From contig JABAKD010000016.1 of assembly GCA_012845835.1 (NCBI GenBank), positions 16,645,625-16,709,624 of the forward strand: a stretch of DNA of 64,000 nucleotides, read 5' to 3'. The notes beneath the pieces are model-generated. The model saw only the letters and a list, made by a program, of their open reading frames with translations, searched no databases and was not told the origin of the DNA. The position numbers were made by a program, and so were the translations under genes. Shown piece by piece: positions 14,159 through 23,300 of the stretch. This DNA comes from Undaria pinnatifida (Eukaryota > Sar > Phaeophyceae > Laminariales > Alariaceae). Numbering within the stretch: position 1 is the stretch's first letter; every line of letters starts with the position of its first letter.

Positions 14159-17100
14159 CTACAACAACAACAACAACAACAACCCCACATCATAGGAATG
14201 CCCGTTCTTGTCTTGCAACATTAAAAATGCGTTTTATACCTACAAAAGCAGTAGGCCATGGGTTTGTGTTGAGATACGGCCTCGAAAGGCCTGTAAGTAT
14301 CCGAATTTGAGATCATTTGGATGGGTTTCGTATGACAAGGTTGGCGTTTTATATTCGGGAAAGTTAGGAAGTAGATCGGAGGCACGTGCCTCCGATCTCA
14401 GTAGCTATCCCGGGCTCTGGTGGAAACGAATAAAGCTACATCTCTACGAAGGAACGAAAGTGAGTACTCTCCGAGGACCTGCTCATTTGGCAGACCTGCA
14501 GGGGGCACTCTGTGTCCCCCACCTTTAATTTAACATGTGGCGTCGACGGCAGGACTCCTCCCCTAGCGGGTTTGTGTGTCCTTTTTTTATCTTTTATGTG
14601 TTGTATTTGTTCTACTTTGTTTTTTTTTCGTCTAAACACTTCCTCCCCTAGCGGGGCTGTACGTGTTGCCACCTTCCATCCCGGGTATTTGTCGTTTCCT
14701 CGTCTAACCCCCCGCCTTGCCGATGGCCCGCGGGAGGTTTTTCGCATGACTTCTCCTTTGTGTTAGCGCCTGTGTTCCCCTCCATATCGACGAGGGCTCG
14801 CCTCGCCATAGTACCTTTTCTGTGGTTGATTTGCCGTAGAGCCTTCCCTGCCCCCCCCGCCACACCGGCGGCATGCGGCAGATTCTAGCGCCTTTTCTGC
14901 CCTCCCCGCCACACCGGCGGCATGCGGCAGGTTTTTGATGGGTGACTATTGCCTTGTTGTAGGGTCTGCGTTTCTTTCTACTGCTTTTCTTCGCGTGTTC
15001 CTGGCTCCATAGCCAGACGGTTAGAGGTGTGGGAGTGGGTTTTGAGGAGCCGCATCTTCGACTCATGGTCTAGTTCGTAGAACCGGAGTTTCCCCGAATC
15101 TCCCATATTTCTGCATATGCGACTCATCAGGGTGGGCTAGTGTTAAGATACGGCCTCGAAAGGCCTGTAAGTATCCGAATTTGAGATCATTTGGATGGGT
15201 TTCGTATGATAAAGTTGGCGTTTATATTCGGGAAAGTAGTAGATCGGAGGCACGTGCCTCCGATCTCAGTAGCTATCCCGGGCTCTGGTGGGAACGAATA
15301 AAGCTACATCTCTACGAAGGAACGAAGGTGAGTACTCTCCGAGGACCTGCTCAATTGGCAGACCTGCAGGGGGCACTCTGTGTCCCCCACCTTTAATTTA
15401 ACATTTGTCCATCGAATTTCAAGCTCAGTTTACTCGTCTTTTTTTGATTGAACTCCTGGAGTGAACAGCTTCATAATCAGGGAAAAAAAAATGTGGTCAA
15501 GTATTAGTGGGGTATTAGTCCGTTTGAACCCTTGCAAAAGGTTAACCAATAGCTTACCCAAACCAAGCCTTATAACACTCTCCCCCCCTGAAACGGCGGG
15601 ATAGCAGGTCGGCCGGATATACGGCGGACCTGTCAATATCCAAGCGGTTACATTTCCTGGGGATACCGGGGAGAATATTTTTCAAGTTCGACATGGGGAA
15701 AGTCTGAAAAGTTGATCATTGTGGATGGTGAGAATCGAACCCACGACCCAAAAACCCATGGTCCTGCGGTCGACGCCATTTGTTAAGGTATTAGTGGGGT
15801 TTTAGTCCGTTTGACCAATTGCAGAAGGTTAACCCGTTAATCAATACCCAAACTAAGCCTTATAACACTGTGCACATCCACCTACAGTAGTATGCCTCGG
15901 TATTGCAGCACCTTTCCGGGATAATGCGGGGTCCCGCTTTAGTGCGGTTGTTTCTATCTGGCAAGGCACCGCACTACTAGATGGACCACGACCGTGTAAC
16001 ACAAACCATGTACCATGTTGGGTGTGTCCTATGTAGATCAGGAGTCTCGGTGATCATAAAAAATTTGGTCAAGACGTGCTACCTCTATGTTTTAGCCCGC
16101 GTCACGTGGTAAGGTCTACTAAACTCTTGTTTCACCATGAGGGTTTTCTTGACGACCTCAAGCTCGTTGAAGAGCTTGTCGTGAACAGCTTCGAGGGACT
16201 CGGCCTTGGTGCGGAGCTTGTCGTGCGTTCGCTGCAGCATCTCGAGCTGCTCGAAGGATTCTTTCGCCTCCGACTCCTGGGCGATGAGAACCTGGCAGGT
16301 GCGGCCATCGAGGCCGCTTTCGTATGTTGGAATCAAGTAACTTCGGGCACATGAGCAACGAGAACGCTTAGCTAGCTAAGTATCGATCACGCTTATTACA
16401 GCGTACCTGGCGTGGAGTAACGAGAACGCTTTCTGGGTTTTGGCAGCAGGGCCGTTAGAGTAAACTCCAGGGAATAATCGTGTGGGATGGCAAGCACGGA
16501 GAGTGACAGCAAGCGGTGATAGATAGCAAACGGTCAAATTGGAAGAAAAAGCGGGTATGTGCAAGCATTATACTCTTACGAGCATTCAAAACGGCAAGAA
16601 CTCGACACGAAAGCACTACGTACGAATAGATTACATGGTATTACCAACGACACCACGAGAAAAGAAGAATCGCGAGTGCGACTGAGTGCGGCGCAAGTAA
16701 TCACGACAACCCGTGAGGGTCGAGTTGTGTCGAGGGCAACAACGAGGATCCTCCTTGAAGAACATGTGGTGTGCTAAACTGTAGGGGCAAATTACGAGCA
16801 TTCAGACAGCAAGAATTTGACACGAAAACACTCCGGACTGTTGGAGCACATGGTGAAAACGATACTACAATGGCATACAAAGTATGGGAGCGGTATGGGA
16901 GCAGAAGAGTCGTGCGTGAGATTGGGTGTGACGCGAGTACGCGGAATAACCCGAGTAATAGCACTATCAATATTGCCTTTCGTGTTCAGTCACACCCGGT
17001 ATACCTGGTACTTGGAATATGCTCGCTCATCGCGGCAGGGTCTGGCAGACGAACAATACGGCACAGGCCAAACACGAGTGGACGACGTTCGTGTGACTGC

Positions 17101-17670
17101 TTATTATTACTTATTATTATAACGATATTCACTCGTGATCTGGCTGTGTCGCTGAGGTGGTCACAGCTGCTCCAGTCTTCTGCTATTGATACTAACTTTC
17201 TTCCTTTGGGAGGCCATACTCGAGACACGGAGTGATCACCTACAGTTTGAGTATCAGTAATACACTCGTACTTGGTTCATACATTGTTATACTACTTGTA
17301 TTCGTGTTGTCGTCTTATCGTACACATCGTACACGGTACGAGTACATGTAATAGCTGCGAGCGCCGAGTCTGACGGTACATGTCGTCCGATCGATGGTAT
17401 TATTAGACTGAACAACGAGTCTTGACTGGCTTCTATATTTACAGTAGACTACCAATCGATCACCTCCCGCTTTAGCGCGCCCACGGCTGTTGAGTCCTCC
17501 TCCATGGCCAGGTGCAAGCCCTCGAGGTTTACGCTCTTCGGGATTTTCACCTTTGCCGCTGCCTTCTCTACATGGACGAATTTTCTCCCCTTGTACGTCC
17601 CCACAGCACCGCCGGACGTTGGCTCCGGGCTGAATGCCACGGCAGGCCCGGCATCGCCCGTCGCCATCAT
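769..17670 (-). CDS. ODAD3: Outer dynein arm docking-type coiled-coil protein (CCDC151/ODAD3-like), 3' end beyond window
   Basis: Eleven exons on the minus strand give 527 codons in one frame: 17670-17464, 16291-16136, 9553-9419, 9122-8973, 6646-6521, 6162-6073, 5197-5100, 3644-3533, 2011-1832, 1344-1147 and 897-769. Each has an AG acceptor and a GT donor, and the phases match: nine of ten internal introns are phase 0, one is phase 2. The start is the first of two adjacent ATGs at 17670. Residues about 70-480 are charged heptad-rich coiled coil. The exon pair 5197-5100 and 3644-3533 carries TGLSDVDDIIDRYQ followed by a long helix, and the next exon has AKERANRLSVTVDRLGD. From memory these resemble the conserved C-terminal half of CCDC151/ODAD3 (Chlamydomonas ODA10), which attaches outer dynein arms to axonemal doublets; human CCDC151 is near 595 residues. 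The ODA1/CCDC114-CCDC63 relatives are the main alternative. A flagellar role fits an organism with swimming gametes or spores. One or more exons could be missing in the 6.6-kb intron. The final exon or exons lie left of the window. Confidence 0.78.
1590..1645 (-). repeat. Decayed copy of the 5' part of the exon at 1147-1344
   Basis: About 50 bp here are almost identical to 1288-1343 (shared core GAGGCGCCACGGGGTGCGTC). The copy lies in the intron 5' to the exon in transcript order. It is followed by a C/A-rich stretch, 1690-1795, built of CCCAACC-like units. Confidence 0.75.
2125..2220 (-). repeat. Decayed copy of the acceptor side of the exon at 1832-2011
   Basis: The segment aligns with 1945-2015 (shared pieces GATCAAATC, CGCGGTT and GCGTTCGG, spaced as in the exon). 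It lies about 195 bp 5' of the exon in transcript order and is more diverged than the other copies. Confidence 0.5.
2238..2323 (+). mobile_element. TTAA-bounded small element (piggyBac-like MITE), copy 1
   Basis: It has terminal inverted repeats TTAACCCCTTTAC and its complement, with a body containing CAACTGGAAACCCGTTTTGGGGA and GTAGGGGGAG. It matches copies at 13048, 23034 and 26255. The TTAA at the right end is altered. Confidence 0.65.
2441..2898 (-). mobile_element. 5'-truncated jockey-like LINE, copy C1
   Basis: About 458 bp match the 3' end of the longer copy at 49101-50425. The 3' end on the minus strand is GCAAATGAGTACG, followed by a C-rich tail (plus strand 2428-2440 is nearly all G). 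Confidence 0.75.
2903..3020 (+). repeat. G-rich low-complexity tract
   Basis: G runs occur at 2904-2912 and 2950-2968. No gene is supported; the short frames here are compositional. Confidence 0.7.
3110..3531 (-). repeat. Minisatellite of about 17-30 bp units with a decayed exon copy at its far end
   Basis: Units like ATCGTGGTCGTT with TCTATYGTG variants run from 3240 to 3526 and directly adjoin the donor of the exon at 3533-3644. At 3131-3245 a diverged copy of that exon, including the donor-side CTCAC, begins the array. Confidence 0.65.
3840..4110. repeat. Diverged dispersed repeat (family E)
   Basis: Phrases such as TCCTCGCTNGAGGAGCT, CACCCAAAAACTG and CATGGCCTAGG recur with similar order near 6680-7160, 9860-10260, 11930-12100, 13500-13720 and 26160-26570. 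It is old and poorly bounded; no coding content is seen. Confidence 0.4.
4255..4480 (+). repeat. Dispersed repeat rich in GGGTCGG/CCGACCC
   Basis: It begins with GGGCTGCTCATTAGTCGGGTC and contains many GACCCGACC words on both strands. Related copies lie at 47430-47600 and 56700-56912. It resembles self-complementary low-complexity elements, not genes. Confidence 0.6.
5198..5458 (-). repeat. (GTC)n microsatellite abutting a splice acceptor
   Basis: A near-perfect (GTC/GAC)n tract at 5208-5272, then imperfect units to 5458. It lies directly 5', in transcript order, of the exon at 5197-5100, so the acceptor CAG follows GAC repeats and not a pyrimidine tract. Poly-Val and poly-Arg frames across it are artefacts. 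Confidence 0.85.
5820..6000. repeat. C-rich intronic stretch
   Basis: Several C8-C10 runs occur (5824-5836, 5871-5878, 5911-5920, 5980-5994). No exon is supported here; the interval lies within an intron of the docking-protein gene. Confidence 0.6.
6163..6520. other. Intron of the docking-protein gene, nothing further seen
   Basis: The 358 bp between two exons hold no recognised repeat and no frame matching the coiled coil. Confidence 0.5.
7325..7632 (-). mobile_element. tRNA-derived SINE, family A, full-length copy
   Basis: Read on the minus strand it starts CGCCCCGGTGGCGTATCAGG, has a B-box-like GAGTTCGAGCCCC, the block TGTGACCACGGCTTGTCC (with one variant base) and ends in poly-A (plus-strand T run 7327-7341). 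It is about 90% like the copies at 25628 and 22168 by eye. Confidence 0.85.
8088..8182 (+). repeat. Interstitial telomere-like repeat
   Basis: Alternating CCCTAA and CCCCAA units run about 80 bp, with weaker (CCCTAA)-like words again near 8455-8480. It lies in an intron, so it is internal and not a chromosome end. Canonical brown-algal telomeres are believed to be TTTAGGG. Confidence 0.8.
8195..8972 (-). repeat. Tandem ladder of about five decayed copies of the donor end of the exon at 8973-9122
   Basis: Words like CACCTTGCTTCTGAG, TTTGCGAGCCTTTC, CTTCGTCTCGTGCACAG and CGCATAAGTGGTA recur about every 120-200 bp. The copy nearest the exon is the exon's own 3' end (CTTGCTTCTGAGCTTTGCAA) plus donor. 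The other copies lie downstream in the intron. Confidence 0.7.
9862..10264. repeat. Tandem duplication, unit about 205 bp
   Basis: The blocks 9862-10072 and 10077-10264 share AGGCTCCCCA, AAATGAAAGCG, CGATCGGTACCCAA, CATGGCCTGG and AAATTCGGACGAGT in the same order. It belongs to the family E neighbourhood. Confidence 0.75.
12575..12909 (-). mobile_element. tRNA-derived SINE, family A, full-length copy
   Basis: Antisense copy: T-rich tail at 12577-12594, TTCTGGACTTGCCGTGGTCA, CGAATTCCCCC in place of the usual B-box GAGCCCC, ending CGCCACCGGGGCGACCGG. It carries an extra TATA run at 12852-12861. Confidence 0.8.
12960..13263 (+). repeat. Two tandem copies of repeat family B split by a TTAA element
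   Basis: The segments 12987-13050 and 13144-13210 share TTAAATTGACACACG, CATGTATGAAGATACGCGG and AAGTGTGGTGAGCTTAA. The second continues through CCCCATCTGCCGG to an A-rich tail at 13245-13262. An antisense relative is at 18307-18505. Confidence 0.75.
13048..13137 (-). mobile_element. TTAA-bounded small element, copy 2
   Basis: Intact TTAA at both ends with CCCC next to it. It sits exactly at the TTAA that ends a family B repeat (GTGAGCTTAA), and in the second family B copy the same position is uninterrupted. That is the pattern expected for insertion with TTAA duplication. Confidence 0.75.
13554..13624 (+). mobile_element. TTAA-type element, decayed copy 3
   Basis: It shares CTGGAAACCC, TTGGGGACGA, TTTACTTGAA and AGGGAGGGGCTAAAGGGGTTA with the other copies, but the left end is altered. 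Confidence 0.5.
14098..14183 (+). repeat. (ACA)n microsatellite
   Basis: Almost pure ACA for 86 bp. Poly-Thr and poly-Cys frames across it are artefacts. Confidence 0.95.
14267..15403 (+). mobile_element. Small LTR element (TRIM-like fossil) with both LTRs
   Basis: Direct repeats at 14267-14535 and 15141-15403 begin TGTT and end TTAACA and differ by only a few percent, so the insertion is fairly young. Two bases after the left LTR is a primer-binding site TGGCGTCGACGGCAGGA. A 4-bp TTTG next to each end may be the target duplication. The 600-bp interior has no coding capacity and matches part of the interior of the longer relative at 44780-46497, so this looks like a non-autonomous, internally deleted form. 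Confidence 0.85.
15494..15866 (-). mobile_element. Very small LTR element (TRIM-like fossil)
   Basis: Direct repeats 15494-15576 and 15783-15866 flank about 206 bp. On the minus strand the LTRs begin TGTTATAAGG. The primer-binding site TGGCGTCGACCGCAGGA follows one LTR after two bases, and a G-rich tract precedes the other. The LTRs differ more than those of the neighbour at 14267, so it is older. No coding sequence. Confidence 0.7.
16578..16985. repeat. Diverged tandem duplication, unit about 220 bp
   Basis: The blocks 16578-16735 and 16796-16975 share GAGCATTCA, GCAAGAA, GACACGAAA, GGAGCACATGG and GCGTGAG-type words in order. No conserved frame was recognised. Confidence 0.55.
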
Positions 17671-18286
17671 AGCTACCAGGTACCCAGCTACCAGGTACTA
17701 GCTAACCAGTAACCAGCTGTTGGCACCAGCTAGCTGGGACTTGGTAGCTAACGATGATGGTGATGACGGCTAACACCTAAATACTTCTTGATAGCGGTGC
17801 TCGAGGTCTCGAGCAAGAAAAATGTCGACGATCGGTGGAAGTATGGCCGAGAGGTATCGTGATGTTTGTTGGCGGCGATGCCTCCTCTCCCGGTCAGGAA
17901 GTGGGGGCCACAAGCCCTGCGTTTACGCCCTAGATCGAGCGACCCCCTTTGGCGTTCGAGGTGCTGGGATCGTCCTGTAATGCAGGACTTGATCACTTGC
18001 GCGGTCGAGGCGCAGTCCGTCCGACGTCGTGTTACCTGTTCAATCTGTTCACATGTCAATCCAGCTCGTTCAATCCGGTCACGAATGAAACCGTATAAAA
18101 ATGAAAAATCCTGCCAACTTGGTGCGAACTCCCCATAATAGTCTATTAGATTAGTTCAATCGCCCCGCATTAGTCAATCAAATCTCAAATCCTAACCCTA
18201 AAGTAGTTCTTCTGCTATGCTAACAATGACACGATGATGGCATCCTTGTGACGCAGCGAGGCGCGAGGCGCGAGGCGCGAGGCTGA

Positions 18287-18915
18287 ACGCTGGACATTTT
18301 TTTGTCTTTTTTTTTTTTTTTTTTTTTTTTTCATTCTCCGGCGGATGGATGGGGAAAAATAAAGCTTTATTTTAGCTCACCACACTTCCGCGTATTTTCA
18401 TACGCGTCGTGTGTCGATTTAACTCAGTTGCTTTCGCAGCCCAACGCTAGCTGGCGCACCCTTCGAGTCCCATTGTAGGTATAGCGTAAGCTGTCCCTAT
18501 CATTGGTCGTTTCGCAAACCAAGACTACTACTACTACTACTACTATAATCGTACAACTAAAACAGCAGTTTCCCTATAATAGCTGTTAATTATTTTTAGT
18601 GACGTTACTTGTGGACTAGATCGAGATAGGGAGGACGAAGAGAGTGGGTGCTGTGTGTCATACATACCAGGCACCACATACATACATACATCTTCTCAAG
18701 GTCAATCTACGATGATGAAGGTAGACAGAGGGTGTGCTCTGTGTAGGCCGTAGTCTATACGACGAGTAGCACACGCGTACATGGACTATATATAGCAGCA
18801 CTTTATTTAGTACTACTATTAATATAGTAGTAGGGAAACTGCTGTTTTAGTTGTACGATTATAGTAGTAGTAGTAGTAGTCTTGGTTTGCGAAACGACAA
18901 AAAAATGTCCAGCGT
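18287..18915. mobile_element. Fold-back (long inverted repeat) element with a nested insertion
   Basis: The right arm 18831-18915 is the reverse complement of two left pieces, 18287-18306 and 18507-18576. Arms are about 85 bp with a 254-bp loop; each arm carries a (TAC)n core. The left arm is split by the insertion 18307-18505, flanked by GTC on both sides. Confidence 0.85.
18307..18505 (-). mobile_element. Retroposed family B repeat inserted into the fold-back element
   Basis: On the minus strand it reads from GGGACAGCTTACGC through GCGCCAGCTAGCGTTGGG and AAGTGTGGTGAGCT to an A tail (plus-strand T run 18307-18331). The 3' A tail and short target duplication mark it as a SINE-like retroposon related to 12960-13263. 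Confidence 0.75.
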
Positions 18916-19240
18916 TATAATAATAATAACTAACTTCGTAACTACAACAACTACTACTACTGCTACTACTTCCAGCATGCTGCAGCAGCAGCAAGCCCGC
19001 CGCTGTTATTATATTATAAAAATTAAAATACACTCCAGCTGTGAGATCGAAGATTTCGTCGAAACTCATCTTTGCAAGCTGTGTGTGATACTCCGATCGC
19101 GCGCATTACGAGTTGTGTGTCCTCATTAAGGATATAGGTCGGCGACTCCCCTTACAGCTACAGTGTATTATATATCTTCACCTTTTTTTGTGTTGTATGC
19201 ACATGACTTCTTGTTATAATCGTACCTCTTCTTATTTTCA

Positions 19241-19490
19241 TCTCGAGTCCTTTCCAGCTTCTTGACAAACAGCCGCGTGCCGCCTGGGTCAGCCACAGGT
19301 GTGTATATTTGTTCAAGTGTCGTGGGTCCCTGCTACCTACTACCACCCCCTGGCTGCAAGTACCGCTGGTACGAGGTGGCTTCATTTTTATCTCGCGCGC
19401 AGAAGGTTCTTCAGCATTCATTTCCAACGCTCGTCGATTTAAACAGTTAATATCGATTTTTGCTGACTCACGCTCTCGCGCTCATGTTAC
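19241..19490 (-). mobile_element. Decayed relative of SINE family A
   Basis: It keeps CTTTCCAGCTTCTTGACAA, CGCTCGTCGATTT and CTGACTCACGCTCTCGCGCT in the order of antisense family A copies, but with replaced or inserted middle parts. Confidence 0.55.
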
Positions 19491-20337
19491 AGTAGTAGAG
19501 GTGTCTGTTGTCTTTTGTGGTCGGCTTCTGTGTAGTATGCAGGACAAGTCTTAAGAGTGTTTGGTCGGGTCTTGCCAGACAGAACTGTGCTGTTTTGTTG
19601 TGGCACAGCAGCTGCTGCAGCAGCTTCTGCTGCAGACTGATAAGAAAAGAGAGAACACAAAACATACGTACGTACACGGAGAACCAGAGAACGACAGGAC
19701 CTGACCAGTTGAGTCTAGAACAAGAAGAACGGTTCTTTTCGTCTTTCTTCATTTACCTTTCTCTTCGCTGTACGACGTTCCGGCCAACCACCGACCGCCA
19801 ACCGAACGTCATATAACAATGTGCTTCCATGATTTTGACAAAAAATAATATACTGCTTAAGGTGTGGTTCCATGGTTACCATCACCGGCTGACTATCTCC
19901 CTTGTTCATAGGAGTAAAAGCTTATCGTATACTCGTAGCATACCACCTTCAACACCTCAACAAGTACAGCCCTACCAGCCAGGACAGAGGGCACCTCCCG
20001 CGTGTCCCGTACGACCTTGGGGTATAGATCTAAGGGGGTAACAGGAGCGGCAGAGAGTTATATCAAGTAGGGCCGGCTCCAATAGGAAAGGGAATCATCG
20101 TATTCGGTGGGTGTGTAGTCGAAACGAGGTCCTACGAGTTACGACACCAACGCAACAATTTGCCTGCGCAAAACGTCAAGCACACCAAGATCTCTCTGCA
20201 GGCCTCCAACGCCTTGACTCTGCGGCATGCCATCAGCTCGGCCCACATCGCACGGAGAAAGATAGTGGTGCGGGAGCGGCGCTATCCGCTTCTCGCATCA
20301 ATCGCCGCTACCGACACGTCCCAGGCCGGGGGCGGAC

Positions 20338-23300
20338 ATGGCTGCTAGTAGTTCTGGCGCTGCTGGAAGCAGCAGCCTCGCCGAGTGGGCGCAGCGGTAC
20401 TCCGTGGAAACAACGCCGCTGGGAAGGGGCTCCTTCGCGTCGGTGAGCTTGTGGTGTTGTCAGGGTCTTGGCTTGTGGGTTGGTTCGTTTGCTCAGCTTG
20501 GTTTGGTATCCCCGGCCTGGCTTATTTGTTACGACACACTGGCGCAGTTAGCTGTTTGAACTTGGGCATGACTTTTTCATTCCGAGAGTCCGTGTTTTTG
20601 CTTTTTCTGTACTATTTTCATGTAAAACGAGCGCTGCTGCAGCAGTGTAGCGTACCAAAATGGCAAGTTTGTTTTGACCAAGAGTCTTTTGGTTTTTTCA
20701 ATACTATTCTCAAGTAAAATGACCTCTGCAGCAGAATACGAAAGGCTGTTATCATAATGTCGTGGCAGCGTAAGAGCATCTCTCAGAGACAGGCCGTACA
20801 GGGCGGGGAGGGTCTGGTACAGCTTACCTCCCACTCCCAGAGGGCCTAACGGCCATCTTGCGGCACCGGTTACTACAATGACTGCTGTCGTACTGTCCGT
20901 GGGGTCTCGCCCAGGACGTCAGCGATCCACAATCGACAACATCCATCGTCGTGTCTGCTCATTGATCTGTCTCGTGTTTACGTTTTTTTTTTTTCTTTTT
21001 TCCGCGTGTTTTTTCTCTTTTTTGGTTGTGTCTCATTTCGTCCTTCAACTTGGCTTGCTCTTGGATCAGCACGATCAATCAACGGTATATCTCGTTTTGC
21101 CGAGACGCTGGGCTTGTCTTCAACTACGGCATATCGTATACCAGGTATATCGTACGAGCTCAGCAGCAGCTTTCTTCCTGAAACATTATTAAACAAGCAA
21201 GAGATGCGTCGGTAACCCTTTGATGATCGATCATCTGTTTCTGAAGTTCTATACAGCAGTCATTAATAGTCAGTCATTAATAGTACTAATAATAGTAGTA
21301 GGTTTGAGTCGATTTTTCATGTATGAGCGAGAAGACATTTTTTGTGTCGAGTGTTGTTGACGTTTGCGTTTGAGCACGTAGACGCAACACCTGGCTGTAT
21401 ACAGACAGCAGTATGTACGAGTAGGGTTTTGTTTTCTGTTGCGGGACGCGAGCACGGCTGCACGGCTACTACTGCTGTAAGGACTCCCACCTCCCACACA
21501 CGTTTCATGCATATGCTACAGCTGCTGTACAACACAGCCAAGGTGCGCGGAAAGCCGCTTGTTCAAAGGCGCAGCGGCAGGCAGCACACTCAGCCCATTT
21601 ATCGATGGGCTTAATAAAATTTACCAGTACGTACATACTACTTCTTTGACTACTCTTGTGTGTCTGCGTGTGTCGTGCTTTGTTTTGCATGCTTTGTTGT
21701 TTGTCGTGCCGTCTTGCTTCCCTCCTTTCCCATCGCTCTTCCCTTTTTTTTGTCTTCCTTACACTCATCTTTTCTTGTATTTTTTTTTACTGCAACTAGT
21801 CTGGTGTGCTGGCTTGCGTGTTTTTGTTTTTCGCTGGCGTGATGAGTATGGTTGGCACTGCATGGCCAAAGAGCTGTGAACATCACCTCTAAGTGTTTGC
21901 AATGCTTGTAGTTTGTATCCGTCTCGCATTTGTGGCCACAGCTTCTCTCTTTATGAGGCATGTCCACGGACACGGGTTGTGCTGGATGTCGGATGTAGAG
22001 GAGGAGAATAAGAAGAAAACACACACATGTAATAGTAGTGATGAGGTGCAGTGTCCAGCACAGCTCGGCACGGACACTGGTTGTGCTGGGTGTATATGCA
22101 TGGGTGGAAGGACCACTTTTACGTGAACACAAATACCGCTATTAATAGCTACCCTGGTATGTCGTAGGTCGCCCCGGTGGTGTATCAGGTTATCCTCGAG
22201 CCTGGTTTAGGTGAGTTTCGTGAGTTCGAGCCCCGCCGAGTGCATACTCGTATAAATTCGTTGGGACTTTTTCTTGTGCACAAATTGACTTGCGGAAAGC
22301 GCGAGAGCGTGAGTTGGCAACACTCGATGAAAAATCGACGAGCAGTGGGATTGCTGAACCCTATCCGTGATGAAAATTGAAGGCAAGGATCGGAGGGGGA
22401 GAAGGGACACCTGTGACCACGGCTTGTCCACAGAAGCTGGGAAGTAAAAGTGTGAGGAATAAAAAAATAAAAATAAAGTATTGATATTATAAAAAATGAA
22501 GAAAAAATATTATAGCAGCGGGTATGATCTGTATCCTTAGCAAGATGTCATGTGATGACGTGTTATTGTAGTAGGCGATCTGAAAATATCGAAATAAAAT
22601 ATACCCTCAGTCCTCACAGCTCAGGTAGTTGTGGTGTTAGCATTAGTTCGATGTGATCCGATTCTGGATTTTGTAAAACCCTCACAGGTACATACGTAGG
22701 TCAAGTGTTTATATTTGACTGCGTCGACGGCTGATGTTGCACTTTTTTCATATAATGTAATCTTTGCGCTGATACGTATACGGATGAAATATTACGTACC
22801 CCAGGTACGTACACAGAATACAGATACTGATACCATATGTGTCGTTTCTTTTTGGTCCTTTCTTTTATTCCCCGGTTACTACGTGCTACGTGTCATCCGC
22901 TGACGAGCTCATGAGACCTCATGTTCACAGACCACAGACCCTCCTCACATTGTTACTCTGTCTAGATGACACTCGTTGGCCTCGTGTCCTATGGTATAAT
23001 ACAACCAGCAGCTATTACTCAAATCGACTAGCATTAACCCCTCCACAACTGGAACTCCTTTTGGGGGACAATTTTACTTGAATTTAGAATAGGGAGGGAT
23101 TTGGGGGCTCTTAAGGGGTTAAAAAGCTGAAAAATGGGAGTGCTACAGTACCGTATGTGTGTTAAAAATAAATATGTGCGTTAAAATAAAGTCAAGTTCC
23201 GGGGGGAAGACACTTACCTGTGACCACGGCTTGTCCAGAAGGTCGCGGAGGCTAAACCTCCCACGGGTTGAGCTGGTAATAGATAAAAGGTTATGACTAC

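Larger units (their letters stand above)
9554..16135. other. 6.6-kb intron of the docking-protein gene
   Basis: It holds a tandem duplication (9862-10264), a SINE (12575), paired family B repeats with a TTAA element (12960-13263), an (ACA)n tract (14098-14183) and two LTR-type fossils (14267-15403 and 15494-15866). A 199-codon minus frame at 11410-10811 has no recognisable domain and was not called. A small exon could be hidden at 10310-10480, but no splice pair there was convincing. Confidence 0.6.
17671..20337. other. Divergent intergenic region between the docking-protein and ATG1 genes
   Basis: 2.7 kb with no gene recognised. It must hold both promoters, but no convincing TATA or initiator was assigned. 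It contains GAGGCGC units (18259-18284), a fold-back element (18287-18915) and a decayed SINE (19241-19490). Sequence 20160-20337 is GC-rich and is probably 5' leader of ATG1. Confidence 0.6.

Noticed and set aside
20160-20348. Upstream coding exon before the ATG1 start
   Set aside because: The frame stops just after the ATG1 start codon and is in another register. It is more likely 5' leader.
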